Below, piece by piece: positions 10,416 to 20,600 of a stretch of 43,627 bases of DNA. Origin of the DNA: Phytophthora quininea (Eukaryota; Oomycota; Peronosporomycetes; Peronosporales; Peronosporaceae); NCBI GenBank assembly GCA_011947345.1, contig JAAVTG010000436.1, positions 1-43,627 on the forward strand, given 5' to 3'. The notes below the pieces were generated by a model. That model searched no databases and was not told where the DNA came from. It saw only the letters and a program-made list of their open reading frames with translations. Numbering within the stretch: position 1 is the stretch's first letter; every line of letters starts with the position of its first letter. The position numbers and the translations under genes are program-made.

Positions 10416-11060
10416 TTAATACTGGGGAGGTGGCAAGAGATCTCGAGTCTGAATACGCCGAATGGGGTCGCCTGTAATAGGGTTGATACCTTCGCGCGAG
10501 TTGTGGTGCTGCAGATTCTGAGCTCGCAGCATTGCTCGATGCTTGATGGCGGCATCTGCAGCTTGAAGTCGTTCGCCGTCTTTGCCGTCGTTGTACCTCA
10601 GTGTCACGGGGTTGAACGGCTCGCCGCACTTGTTTCGTCGGGCCTTGGAGCCCGAAGCACGAAGAGCTTCTCCACGACGTTTTTCCTCCGCGTCAGCAGC
10701 GTCCATCGCTTCCCAACGACGAACGTCGCGGTTGATTGCCTCGCGGCGACGACGGTCTTGCTGAATCTTGCTACGCTCACGAGCTTCTTCGCGAACAACC
10801 CGCTCCTCACCAGCAGTATCCGAGTGGAAACGATCGGCATCACTCATAAAGCCCTGGCTTTGAGGAGTGTACACCAACATGGCACTGCCAGCAACGGAAG
10901 TGTCAACACGCACAAAGCCCTCTTTGCGTGCCCTCAAGCGCTCCTTTTCACGCATCTCCTTGTCAGAAACAGCTTCACGCTGTTCACGAGTGCGAGCTGG
11001 AATATTGTTGAACTCACGGACAGGTGGAGTCAACATTGTTGCTCTAGCACGTGCTGGCAT
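10416..11060 (-). CDS. Conserved coiled-coil protein of unknown function
   Basis: I do not recognise a named family. The frame of 214 codons from ATG 11060 (MPARARATMLTPPVREF) is charged and helical, dense in Arg, Glu and Lys (DKEMREKERLRARKEGF, EEARERSKIQQDRRRREAIN), which suggests a long coiled coil. It ends with a conserved-looking segment (PFNPVTLRYNDGKDGERLQA ... INPITGDP). The same frame is open upstream to 11117, but a polypyrimidine stretch and TTGCAG just before 11080 look like a splice acceptor, so a 5' exon may exist near 11160-11230. No membrane segment or signal peptide is visible. The stop lies 41 bases from the stop of the convergent receptor gene. The Asn-Pro-x-Thr style resembles some ciliary proteins, but that is a weak guess. 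Confidence 0.7.
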   Translation of the reverse strand: MPARARATMLTPPVREFNNIPARTREQREAVSDKEMREKERLRARKEGFVRVDTSVAGSAMLVYTPQSQGFMSDADRFHSDTAGEERVVREEARERSKIQQDRRRREAINRDVRRWEAMDAADAEEKRRGEALRASGSKARRNKCGEPFNPVTLRYNDGKDGERLQAADAAIKHRAMLRAQNLQHHNSREGINPITGDPIRRIQTRDLLPPPQY

Positions 11061-11228
11061 TCGGATTGCTTGTCGTGCTGCAAGAAGAATGCAAAAGTGA
11101 CGATAACCCCACACCATCTCAATACGCGATGATGCAGACGAAAGACATATTTATATGGGGCTACCTTGCAAAGATGAAAATACTTGTGCCGTTGATACTG
11201 TTCAGAATTGTCTTGCTGTGTCAATTTG

Positions 11229-12357
11229 TTAGAAGAACGTGAAGATGCACGTCTCGGAGTTCTCCACGAGAGGAACGACGCTGTCCTGCCACGTGACTTG
11301 ACCTGTCTTTTGGTTCTGCTGGGGTTGCTGCGACTGCTGTGGTGGTACTGTGGCCCCAACAGCAGGGAAGGAGTGCGGGGAAACGTCCACCCCATTGACA
11401 TGAGTCAGGAAGACTTCCTCGCGACGCATACCTGCTTCAAAACAGGGCGATCCGGGCAGAGATTGCACGACGATCCATCCGTCTTGTTGCCGCAATGGCT
11501 TGAGGCCTAATGTGCCGTTCACTTTGGTCACGCTGATTGTCTGCTCGCAGTCAAAGCTAAACCAGAGACGCACTGCCTGCAGGAAGCCGCGCTGCATCTC
11601 CTCGGCGCTCAGTTGATAGACACCCCGTACAAAACCTTGGGCCCTTGGTTCGAAATCGCACTTGGACACGCTGCAGCGAGCGGCAGAGTGCATGTCTGAA
11701 TGCTGAGGATCGTCACGGGCCGACCAGCTCGTCGGAAGTTGTTGATGTACCCCGCGCTCGGTTCGTCGTCACTAGCACATCTTCGTACAATCCTGGCGTC
11801 GGTTTTATTAGCGGCAGCGACGCAGCCCGTTTATCCTTGAGCATGACAGGCACCCACGTGCCGATGTGGATATACGGCTCGTGAAAGCTCTCGGTGCTCG
11901 TGTCCGAGAAGCCTCCGTGCACGGCATTCCCCAGCGGCGAGATCGGCGTCGTCGACGCTGGTGGACTGTCCTGATGATGCACTGCAGTCAATGCACGTCG
12001 AACTTCCATGGGCTGGAACGCGTTGGCGATGCCTCGACGCACGCCGCGGATCGCGTGGTCCGTTTGCAGAGTGAGCTCGCTGCGCTGGCGGAACGGACTG
12101 CCGAAGATGTCGAGCACCCACTTAGAATCGGGCTGCAGCAGACTGGACACACTGTCGACGTCGTCCTGCGGTGTTGCCGTGCCATCGGGATACGTGTAGA
12201 GCGCGATGTCATCCGCCGAGCCGACAGCAAAGAGCTCCTCTTCACTGTAGAGAGTGTTGGCCAGCGCCATCTTGACGTCGTCCCAGTCGTCCGGCGTCGG
12301 CATCTCCGCCGGCTCGAACTCGAAGCAGCCGTCGTTCTTGCAGACCAGCACCCGCAT
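11229..12357 (-). CDS. PDZ-like domain protein, otherwise unknown
   Basis: The start is at 12357 (MRVLVCKNDGCFEFEPAEMP). Exon 1 runs to 11751, then a 55-base intron (GTACAT...TTCAG, 11696-11750), and exon 2 ends at 11229; the total is 357 residues in one frame. The N-terminal 80 residues (DDVKMALANTLYSEEEL, SADDIALYTYPDGT) look like a small alpha/beta module of unknown family. The middle is Ser/Pro-rich. The C-terminal part, GTLGLKPLRQQDGWIVVQSL then SPCFEAGMRREEVFLTHVNG, has the layout of a PDZ fold: a GLxL-like carboxylate loop, a hydrophobic VxxLxxGSPA-type strand, and a helix start. PDZ modules bind C-terminal peptides. A Gln/Pro tract follows. The upstream exon end would otherwise look like a frameshift, but the intron explains it. 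Confidence 0.72.
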
Positions 12358-12570
12358 CGTTTGAAAGGCGAAAATGTGCACTCTGCTCAAGGAGAAACAC
12401 ACCACTCGAGCTTCTTATGACACATTGGCACCGAGACCTCAGCTGCGTCGTTTCGCGGCCTCAGACTTCTGATTCTGCAATTACCCATTTCCATACCCAT
12501 TTCCATCACCATCGGAAATGACCAGAGGTTAGCTAGCACCCGCCACGCCGGACTCGCAACTACGCAGAGA

Positions 12571-13148
12571 ATGTCGCTCGCGCTCTATCGCCGGATACTA
12601 CGCGTGGCCAGGAATTGTACGTCCTCTAGTGTCTTTAGAAGGCTGTAGAGCTGCTACAGAGCCCCCATAGATTCTAACGGTCTCTGCCATTCCCGGTGCG
12701 ACAACGTTTGGCCAAGCAGGGGAAGGAGGCGTGGTGGAGCAGGACTGGATCCGCGCTGAGGCCAGGTAGAAGACATTCTAACGCAGCGTTCCACGCGCCC
12801 TTGTCAGCTGCGCGGTTGCTGCTCTCTGACGCCAATGCGTTGGGGATCCACAGGAACATTCTCGTGGAAATACTGACCTTTTGTTTATGATGGCGCTGTA
12901 GGAGACGCTTCGAGGAGAACCGGTGGCTGACCGACCCAGCCATGGTCGAGGAAGTTGTACGAGCAGGACACAACCAAGTGGATGTGGCGCTGCACTACAA
13001 GATCTGCTACCCGCGGCCAGAGTACGTGGACCCGGGCACCATGGGCGGAGAGAGCGACTTCCGACGGAAATCCTCGAGAGCCAACGCGAGACTGGGGCGA
13101 TTGCACAAGAAGCAGCTGCAGAATCAATACCGTCCTGGAGGAAGGTGA
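12571..13148 (+). CDS. LYR-motif protein, LYRM1-like
   Basis: Three exons (12571-12616, 12720-12765, 12902-13148) splice to 339 bases, 112 residues. The N-terminus MSLALYRRILRVARNW carries the Leu-Tyr-Arg motif and the following Arg/Trp helix of the complex1_LYR family. Later segments (RRFEENRWLTDPAMVEEVVR, ALHYKICYPRPEYVDP) match the layout of LYRM1-type proteins, which are about 110-120 residues. LYR proteins bind acyl carrier protein and assist mitochondrial iron-sulfur or respiratory complex assembly; a mitochondrial site is inferred from the family. All three junctions are GT-AG and keep frame. The first two exons are 46 bases each. The gene is convergent with the small minus-strand gene at 13338. 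Confidence 0.85.
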
Positions 13149-13337
13149 ATTAAAATGGACAAAGAGGTTGATGGTATCATACTACGTGTGCTTGGGGGAG
13201 ATTAGCGCTCGCGTGGAGCTGAAAGAGTCCGCTATAAATTAGTGATGGGGATATGCTACTTGGTTGGAACTGGACGGAACGCTTGGTCGGTTGGAGAGAG
13301 AGAACTTGGAGGAAGAAGCAGCAGCGGTCGCGTCGTC

Positions 13338-13739
13338 TCAGAGCGCCATGAGCAGCACCGAGTAGATGGAGCAGCGGTGCATGGCCAGGAACTGCGGCAC
13401 TGTGATGTTGAAGCCCAGCGTCTGCATGCGGCCCACGAGCTGCGCGCCCTGCTCCTCCGTGCCTTGCAGGTCGTAGAAGAAGTCGCTGGTGAGCGACACG
13501 TCGCTGCGCTGCAGCTCCTGCTGCCACAGCTGCAGCAGGATCTGCGCGTACATGGGCACGCTGGCGTGGCGCGGCGGCTTCTGCAGGGCCTTCTGGCGCT
13601 GCTGGTCCTGCTCCTCTTCGTCCTGGGCCAGCAGCAGCGCCTGCACGTCGGCCAGCGACTGCAGACTGCGCGTGGAGCTGGACTTGCGCATGAGCGAGCC
13701 CCCGCTCTTGGGCAGCGACGAGGATCGGAGCGTCTCCAT
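13338..13739 (-). CDS. Small conserved-looking protein of unknown function
   Basis: This intronless frame of 133 residues starts METLRSSSLPKSGGSLMRKS. The first third is Ser-rich and basic; the middle is helical and Gln-rich (LLLAQDEEEQDQQRQKALQK). The C-terminal half looks folded (PMYAQILLQLWQQELQRSDV, DFFYDLQGTEEQGAQLVGRM) and ends IYSVLLMAL. No signal peptide or membrane segment is clear. Strong codon bias towards G/C in third positions, like the flanking genes, supports a real gene. I do not recognise the family. Confidence 0.65.
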   Translation of the reverse strand: METLRSSSLPKSGGSLMRKSSSTRSLQSLADVQALLLAQDEEEQDQQRQKALQKPPRHASVPMYAQILLQLWQQELQRSDVSLTSDFFYDLQGTEEQGAQLVGRMQTLGFNITVPQFLAMHRCSIYSVLLMAL

Positions 13740-15327
13740 TGTGTGTTGGGGTGGGGTGGGTGGGGTAAGTTAACGTTTATGGGGGCGCGTGAAGTGACGC
13801 GAGCTTTGAGCTTTAGACGGCGGATTCCGGAGTGAGCACTGCAACGACGGCATGGCAGAGCAGACGGGGGACTGTTCGTGGACGGGCCGTTGGGAGATGC
13901 GGTTCAACACTTGGCGTTTGTATGACTCGCGTGCGTAGAAAGGGCCGGCCAAAATACCATCACTCTCGGATTTCGCCGCCTAAATCGAGTCGCGGGTTTC
14001 GGGGCTTTTGGCGCAGGAATATCTGCGCAGACTTTTGATGGCGCCGCACGACGGCCTTGCTGGTCGAAGTCGCTGCTCGCTGTGCTCTACTTGCTCTCGT
14101 ATTTATAGAGCACCGACGGAGAAATCTGGCGCCGGAATCTCGCACGCTGTCCAAGTTTTTGCATGAAGCGCGCTCCATGACCGGCGAGTGTCAGCCGGAG
14201 AGAAAGACGTTAGTGCTTGGCGCGCCGCCAGCGTGTTTATCGCACTGCGCGGCACCAGCCGAGTAATGAGCGACGGCTTGTGGTGTCGTAATTGCCAGCG
14301 CCCAAGCTGCAGGACCAGCGCGCTCGCGATCAACAGCAGGAGACTGGAACAGCCGAACGTGTCAGCCAGCGACGGCGGGCATGTAAAACGGCAGTGGAGC
14401 GGCCAACAACAGCAGGTCGCATTTGGCTTGCTGATGCCCCGGGACCAGGCGACTGCCTTCCCCGTGCAAACGGCGGTTCGACGTGAAAAATAGCTCCGAG
14501 ACCGAGCGCACTTGCTGCACTCAACCGTCGGCAACGACTCGGTGGATATCAGAACCGTTGGCATGTTTGCAGCCGCCTGGGACAGCCAAGTCGGCTGGAG
14601 AAATTCACTGGAGTGCTGCCGAGCGTGTCTCCAAGCGCGTAAACGGAGAGAAGCAGGTTTCGTCATGATGCTTCGCCGATCTTCCTCGCGTTGAAGTGTT
14701 CGTCTGCATGGCGTCGACTGTCGTGCTGTCGTTCTCCTTCGTCATGTTGCTTCAAAGCTGAAGCGAGCAGCCACATCGGGCAAGACGAGCCCGCGGTCGC
14801 GACTAGCGTGCTTGCCACATGGGGGCTGTCAAAACTTTGGGGATCGTGGTGTTGAGCACGGTGCGCGGACCCCCAGGCTTTCCTCGGATGCTGACATGAA
14901 TGCTGCTGGAGTTGCTGCTACCATTCTGAGCGAATTTCGTGAGGACTTGGCGACAGGCAATTGCTGCTGGTGAACATCATCCTTGTCTCAAACAGTGTAG
15001 CGGATCGCGTGAATGAATATGAAGTAAACTAGCACCCAAGAAAGGCAAAACAAGGATTGGGAGAATTTGCGACGCCATTGGCGCCATACACAGCTCCTTT
15101 TTGTTCGTGTAAACTTCCCCGGGAGAATTCTTGTGACCGCAAACAGACCCTGGACATCAAAACCCGCTGAGGGAAATTGCCAAACAAGGGGCACCATTTG
15201 GCAATCAAAGGCTGCGCACGTTTCCACCAATCATGCAACTTTCTCGCCGTATTGTCCTTTATGGCTTAAGTTCGAATACCTGTTTTGAAGAGCACGGTTG
15301 TCGCTAGGGGTGAGAAGTGGGAGACAA
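13740..15327. other. Gene-free stretch at the edge of the transposon island
   Basis: No frame here resembles a known protein. The first part should contain the promoter of the minus-strand gene ending at 13739. Base composition falls from GC-rich to mixed towards the transposon that starts at 15328. I see no RNA gene. Confidence 0.5.
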
Positions 15328-15352
15328 CAGACAACGACGAATTAATCCGGCA
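15328..15352 (+). repeat. Left terminal inverted repeat, pogo-like element 1
   Basis: 25 bases beginning CAGACAACGACG, identical to the reverse complement of 18450-18474. Confidence 0.95.
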
Positions 15353-16850
15353 ACGCAAAAGCCGGCATTGAAGCTTGCATAGACAATTTCCCGCCTTTTT
15401 GGCCAATCAAAAACGCAAAAATAAACATTTTGACCAATCACTACAGCTAATATTTGACTGGTGCACAGCAAAATGCCGTGAACTCTAACCTAACTTTCAC
15501 TTCACTTTTCGAGATGCCTATCAAGCAACGAACCTACACGATCAAGGAAAAGCGCGAGGCAAATACAGGATATCGCCATTTACGGCGTCGAGCAGGTTGC
15601 GCGGGACCTTCGATGCCCTCGTGGAACTGTCGACGGCTGGTGGCGACAGAGGGCCAAGATTTTAGCGTTTCGAGGAAATGCTACGTCAAAGCGCTAAAGG
15701 TCAAGGCCGCAAGGAGATTTACCCGCACGCTGTAGCCCTGATAACCTACATGAAGGACGAGCGGCGTGAGGAGAAGGTCAAAAACCACTTCGTTACGAAC
15801 TTGAATCCAAAATTGCCTATGATTTACTAAATTTACTAAGTTTTACACTATTTTACTGTGCTAATGTAGGCCTTAACGACGAGTGGAATGATAGATTTCA
15901 TGTGCCATATCAGTAGGAGCTGGATCACATCGTGTCTTCAAGGTAAGAAAAGTGGAAGAGCAGCACTCGAGCGCCTTTGTCAGCGTGTCGCTGAGCGGTA
16001 CGCGGCATTTTGTGGATATTATGCTACTTTTTACGCTAAATTTTACTAATTGTTTTGTTTTAGCTATGGTTTCTCCTCCCAAAAGTCACAGCTCGCCAAG
16101 ATGAGCTCTGAAGCATTGGAGGAGACCCATATAGAGTTTGCAGTGAAGCTGTGGGAAGAGTACGAGGCGTTCGCGGGTGGTGGCGTGTACAACGTTGATG
16201 AAACTGCCATCAATTTTGACATGCCACTAACCCGTATTTGGGCCCTCAAGGGACGTCGAGACCCAGCTCACATTGCGGACACGACCAAGCACGCAGGACG
16301 GATGACTGCTGTTCTTACAATTCGGGATGATGGTCAGCCACATTTCGTTTTTGTTAACATTTACGTGGTTTTAAACTAATTTGTCGAACGTTGTGCTAAA
16401 ATTTCGGGAAAAAGCTGCCGATTCTCTTCATTGTGCGCGGCAAGTTGGGCGGACTGATTGACCAGCGCGAGTTGTGTGAGTATCCTAAAGGCCACTACTA
16501 TACGGTGCAGGCGAACGCTTGGATGGATGCCACAGGCTGGCGATTTTACGTAGAAAATGTGCTACAATTCGAAATAGATAAACCTTTCATCCTCCTCCTT
16601 GACAACTTTGAAAGTCATGTCTCGGAGGAGGGTCAGCGAATTGTTGCTGAGCTGGCAGTACTACGGTGATCCCATTACCGCCAAACAACACTTCGGTTTG
16701 CCAACCGCTTGATGTTGGCGTTATGGGACCACTGAAAGTTAAACTGCGAGCTAAATTTAGCGGAATTACTGGTGGGACCGCAAAGAAAAACGCATACGAG
16801 CTATTAAAGCCACCATAGCGGCCTGGGAGGACATCTCTGAGGATACAGTA

Positions 16851-16875
16851 CCGCATAATCGTAGTCCTAACGGCA
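16851..16875 (+). repeat. Left terminal inverted repeat, nested element
   Basis: 25 bases beginning CCGCATAATCG, the exact reverse complement of 18245-18269. TA lies directly outside. Confidence 0.95.
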
Positions 16876-17009
16876 ATTTAGTCCCAACGGCACAGCCTGT
16901 TTGACCAATCAGGAGTGATATAAAGCCCCGTAAGTTTCACAATCATAGTTGCTATTCTTAGCATATACTAGCTCTAAAATGTAATGTCATAGGCCGATTT
17001 CGTTGAAAG

Positions 17010-17620
17010 GATGGTGTGGCCCTGCATCAACGGTGACGGGAAGAAAGCACCGAAGCGCACAAGGATCTCTATAACCTACCTGCACAAGAAAAATGTCCTC
17101 GACGAGGCTGTACAGCATTTTTACGGTGGATTGCCACCCGACAAGCAGCGAAAAAACGTAAGCTAGTGAAATCATGGGAGAGAGCTGAAGAAACAATTCG
17201 TTCTGCTTGCTCGTCTGGTCGTGGCAGCCACCGCAATCTGCGAGAGCTAGGAGAAGGAACCGTATTAAACAAGGAGTCAGAACAAGAGTTGGTGCTGTGG
17301 ATTAATTCTATTCGAATGGATGGTGCGCCAGTTTCGCGCATGATGCTAGTGATGAGAGCGCAAGAGGTAGCTCTAGAACAAGGTCTTTCTCCAGAGCAAT
17401 TTGCAGCCCCTCCAACATGGTTTAATTTATTTCTACACCGCCACAAATTTTCACTGCGTGCTCGAAATCGCCAAGGGCAAACAACACCTGAATATGCGAG
17501 CGAGCAAGCTCAAAATTCCGGCAATTCGTTTTAAACACAATGATTGAGAATACCTGCAGTCGTGTGTACAATGCAGATCAAACCGGTAAAAATTTGCACG
17601 CAAATTTTGAACTTGACACG
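17010..17620 (+). pseudogene. CENP-B-type transposase N-terminal fragment
   Basis: A first piece reads PKRTRISITYLHKKNVLDEA, then VQHFYGGLPPDKQRKN, then shifts frame near 17155. A second open piece (17166-17534) reads SWERAEETIRSACSSGRGSH, then ESEQELVLWINSIRMDGAPV, then PPTWFNLFLHRHKFSLRARN, which is the layout of the HTH_CENPB DNA-binding domain. After one more stop, CSRVYNADQTG corresponds to the strand around the first catalytic Asp of a pogo-type DDE domain. Beyond 17620 the rest of the catalytic core is missing, and GC-rich repeats take its place. Confidence 0.8.
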
Positions 17621-17779
17621 CTACGTTACGTACCATGTTCGCACTGCCAGCATCACTGCTGGTGACGGCAACTTAGCTGCCACGCTCGTCGTGGCTATCC
17701 GCGCTAACATGGCGTCGTGCAGCAACACTCCCACGCCAGTCATGGCGTCCTCCAACACCCACCGTCGTCCTGCTCTGTC

Positions 17780-18150
17780 GACGCCGCCGTCTTGATGTGG
17801 GCCGCGGCGGCGTCCTGCTCCGCCATCTTGCTGTGTCCGGTCATAGTGTCTTCCGGCTCAGCCGTCTTGCCATGGGCGGTGGCCACCTCCGGCTTCGCCG
17901 TCTTGCTGTGGTGGCTGCGGCGGCGATCTCCTCCGCCATCACGCTGTGGGCCGCGGTGGCGTCCTACTCCGCCGTCTCCCCGTGGGCGGCGGGCACCTCC
18001 AGCTCCACCGTCTTGCTGTGGGCAGAGGCCGCATCCTGCTCTCCCGTCTTGCTGTGGGTAGAGGCCGGGTCCTTCTCCCCGTCTTGCTGTGGATCGCGGC
18101 GGCGTCCTGCTCCCCGTCTTGCTTCGGTGGCTGCGGCGTCGTCCTACTCC
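17780..18150. repeat. GC-rich minisatellite, period about 36 bases
   Basis: The phrase CCGTCTTGCTGTGG and near copies recur about every 35-36 bases, with clear copies starting near 18012, 18048, 18083 and 18118 and looser ones upstream. Each unit equals about 12 codons. On the minus strand the units keep long open frames with repeating HSKTAEQDAAA-like phrases. The composition is far from that of the AT-rich element around it. Confidence 0.8.
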
Positions 18151-18244
18151 GCCTGGACACGTCTTGTAAAATGGAGCAATTGGTGGGCTAAAAGTTAGCA
18201 GTTGCACAAAAAGAGCAGCCATCTTTTCTACCCCGATATGGGCG

Positions 18245-18269
18245 TGCCGTTAGGACTACGATTATGCGG
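18245..18269 (-). repeat. Right terminal inverted repeat, nested element
   Basis: Exact inverted copy of 16851-16875, followed by TA. Confidence 0.95.
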
Positions 18270-18449
18270 TAATTCGTAGCTTTGAGAAAGCTATTCCCCA
18301 CTACCCAGAAGTAACAATTTGACAATACAACAGTTTTTTTGCCATCTGCTTTTTGTTGCTTTTTCTTTGTGCTAAGTTAAAATTTTAACCAATCAAAGAC
18401 GTTGCCGTCTTTTTCGTTGGCAGCATTTTGTATGCAATCCGATCAAACG

Positions 18450-18474
18450 TGCCGGATTAATTCGTCGTTGTCTG
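18450..18474 (-). repeat. Right terminal inverted repeat, pogo-like element 1
   Basis: Exact inverted copy of 15328-15352, followed by TA at 18475-18476. Confidence 0.95.
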
Positions 18475-18669
18475 TACAGCGGATGTTCGGGCTTCAGCAC
18501 GTATCCCTAAAGAAGAATCAGAATGTGGGTGAATAACAAACAAACCACAAGAGCCATCACGACCAAAAACACACACACAGCTACCACCCGAGGAACAGTA
18601 GCACCCGTATGATTGGACTGTCGGCCGCCAACTTGTCGGGTATCCCGTCAATCGCTCGGGTATTTTGAA

Positions 18670-19770
18670 AGATTGTGTGCAGCGGCAGCGTTTGGGGCGG
18701 CTGGTACCGTCGCTTTGTACAGCGTCACCCAGCGCTATCGCCACGCATTGCTCTCTCTCACAACACTGTTTGTGAGGATCTGACTATTACATTATGCAAC
18801 ACGTTGACTGAACTTATTATTGAACATCGCCTCGATAGTACTCGGGTGTTTACCATGGACGAGACGGCTTTTCAGACTCGCAAGAAACGTAAGAAGGTGT
18901 GAAGCAACCAATATTTGGTTCATAGACCCCTCTGTAAACTTTCAGCTACCTATCGTCACATGTGGAAGTGCTGCTAGCTTTGTTGTCCCCCCGGCTTATA
19001 TTCTCCCAGTCAAGACCATGCAGTGGAACCTTGTTGCAGATTGTGGCGTTCCTGGCGCTGCTGTGACGACTTCACTGTCGAGGTTTATCAACGCCTTCCT
19101 ATTCCAGCGGTGGCTGCAGAATTTTTATTCTGTCCTGGTCGACGTGTAAAGGCCTATTTTATTGGTGCTAGATGGCTGTGCTTCGCACTACTTGGCCAAA
19201 GTTATCGATACCGCTACCGGTTTGGGTGTAATGCTGGAATGCTGGTGCTGCTTCCGCTGAATGCTACCCACTGGTTGCAGCATTTCGATGTTGCTGTATT
19301 TGCAACGCATAAGGGCAAGCGTAAGTTAATCAACGAGGTTGTAAAGAAGATGACGAAGGTCGCTACTCGATTGATAAAGCAATGGATATCAAGCTCGCGA
19401 GTATGGCGTGGTCGTTAAAATCGGGTTTTGAACGTGCGGTATATTCCTCGTTTCATTGGTCAGCATGACCGAGCGCCGCCAGATCTACAAGAAAAACGGG
19501 TCTCCGCGCCATGTCCACCTGATATCGCGGCTTCGTGCGATACCCAGTATCGAAGCTGAGATTTTAACTCTACCAGCGCCATCAAAGCAGATTAAAAAGC
19601 GCAAACGAGTATCGGTGTGTGTGTGTGGGGGGGACTGACACACAAACTCCTGCGAAATATCTCTGCCAGCTCAAAACGTAACAAAACGAAGACGCCAAAA
19701 TCGCGACGAGCATCCGCACCTGAAGAACACCCTAGCAAAGACGACGAGATGCTATTATCTGTGGTCATCT
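18670..19770 (+). pseudogene. Third pogo-like DDE transposase, degenerate
   Basis: The pieces are in order but in several frames: a CENP-B HTH end (WYRRFVQRHPALSPRIALSH), the first catalytic Asp (FTMDETAFQTRKKRKKV), a core strand region (SVNFQLPIVTCGSAASFVVP, then PGAAVTTSLSRFINAFLFQR), the second Asp (LVLDGCASHYLAKVIDTATG), the third Asp (LQHFDVAVFATHK, His-Phe in place of the usual Pro-Leu) and a C-terminal piece (YKKNGSPRHVHLISRLRAIP ... ILTLPAPSKQIKKRKRVSV). It starts about 200 bases after the right end of the first transposon and has no recognisable terminal repeats. A short GT microsatellite lies at about 19615-19626 inside it. Confidence 0.85.
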
Positions 19771-19779
19771 GAAGCAAAG

Positions 19780-20600
19780 CAATATGTTAGAGCGTCGTCA
19801 ACAGTAGGGGAAATGCAAAAGTGATATAGGAAAGTGAAAGTCAAAAGTGCGCTACAAATAACAGAGACGAGACTACGAGAGCTAGGCGAATACTGGGATA
19901 GGATTTTAAAATACTGGTACCGGTGATATTTTTATTTTCGGCATCTAGCGCGCCTGCTTCGCAGCCACACCATCTGCCCTCCTGGATATACCAGAATATT
20001 GGCGGGATGGCAGATAAAAACTAGGATGGACGTATAGAAGCAATATCGTACTCGTAATTACCGACGCGTTGATGTTATCCCTTTCGGATTTGTTGGGGTG
20101 GGCTATACACTTCCCTCCTATCCCAGTATAAGTTTGTTTTGTTTGGAAAGAAATCAACCTCGATTTCCCCAGAACCAAACCGTTTGACCAGTTGTTAAGA
20201 TTGTACTGAATATATACGGAAATATTTGTACTGCATGCACTTGTTTATTTTACGCCACGCCAGGAAAAGTGGATATGGTAAAATCGACTTTTACCGATTG
20301 TAGTTTTATGCACAGCAACACGTTAGCGTAATCACGATTTGCTGCTGTTGATCGCTGAAGGGCTGACTTGTGGTGGAGTCATCATAGTGTGTTAGAGCTC
20401 TCTAACTTAGCTTCTGAACAGCATTTTCGAATCCAAGTGGTAATCACCAACCCATTCAGTACGCGTTGAATCTGGAACTATAGTCTTGCATCTCGTTTTC
20501 GCTGTGCCAGATCAAATCCCCGTGCAACGTAAAAAAAAGGTTTGATAGACTCAACCAATTCTTATATATCATCTCGTTAGTTCAACAAGAGTCTCCATCC
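19780..20600. other. AT-rich non-coding stretch
   Basis: No protein similarity, RNA gene or clear repeat was recognised. It is probably decayed transposon DNA, given what lies on both sides. Confidence 0.45.

Larger units (their letters stand above)
16851..18269 (+). mobile_element. TA-flanked DNA transposon nested in the pogo-like element
   Basis: The ends are perfect 25-base inverted repeats starting CCGCATAATCGTAGTCC, with TA on each side (16849-16850 and 18270-18271). Taking out the element and one TA restores the host reading frame exactly. It encodes the N-terminal part of another CENP-B-type transposase and a GC-rich tandem repeat, and no complete DDE domain, so it is non-autonomous. 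Confidence 0.93.
15514..18322 (+). pseudogene. Pogo-like transposase, interrupted by an insertion
   Basis: Translation begins MPIKQRTYTIKEKREA at 15514. A helix-turn-helix follows in a shifted frame (IYGVEQVARDLRCPRGTVDG, WWRQRAKILAF). The DDE core runs YNVDETAINFDMPL (first Asp), then FILLLDNFESHVSEEG (second Asp), then SVCQPLDVGVMGPLK (third Asp). One or two introns lie near 15800-15870 and 16015-16062. Another at about 16334-16413 lacks a normal acceptor (TTCGGG where AG is expected). Frame shifts occur near 15556, 15690 and 16665. At 16850, inside the codons for WEDISEDTV, a 1.42-kb element intervenes. Reading resumes in frame at 18272 (IRSFEKAIPHYPEVTI, stop 18320-18322). The residues on both sides match the same region of the second pogo copy, which proves the insertion. 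Confidence 0.88.
15328..18474 (+). mobile_element. Pogo-like (Tc1/mariner superfamily) DNA transposon, split by a second element
   Basis: Perfect 25-base terminal inverted repeats bound the element, beginning CAGACAACGACGAATTAATC. The right end is followed by TA; the left is preceded by AA, so one copy of the expected TA target duplication has mutated. Inside is a pogo-type DDE transposase. A different element (16851-18269) sits in its 3' end. Without it the transposon is about 1.73 kb, a normal size for the group. Several frame breaks make it non-autonomous today. Confidence 0.9.

Noticed and set aside
11696..11750. Apparent frameshift in the PDZ-like gene
   Set aside because: A 55-base GT-AG intron joins the two frames cleanly, so no break is needed.
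11229..12357. Bacterial-type operon of the minus-strand genes 10416-12357
   Set aside because: Introns and separate start regions fit ordinary eukaryotic tandem genes.
13242..13835. Plus-strand frame of 197 codons opposite the gene at 13338
   Set aside because: Antisense shadow rich in Leu, Val and Arg; the minus frame has better composition.
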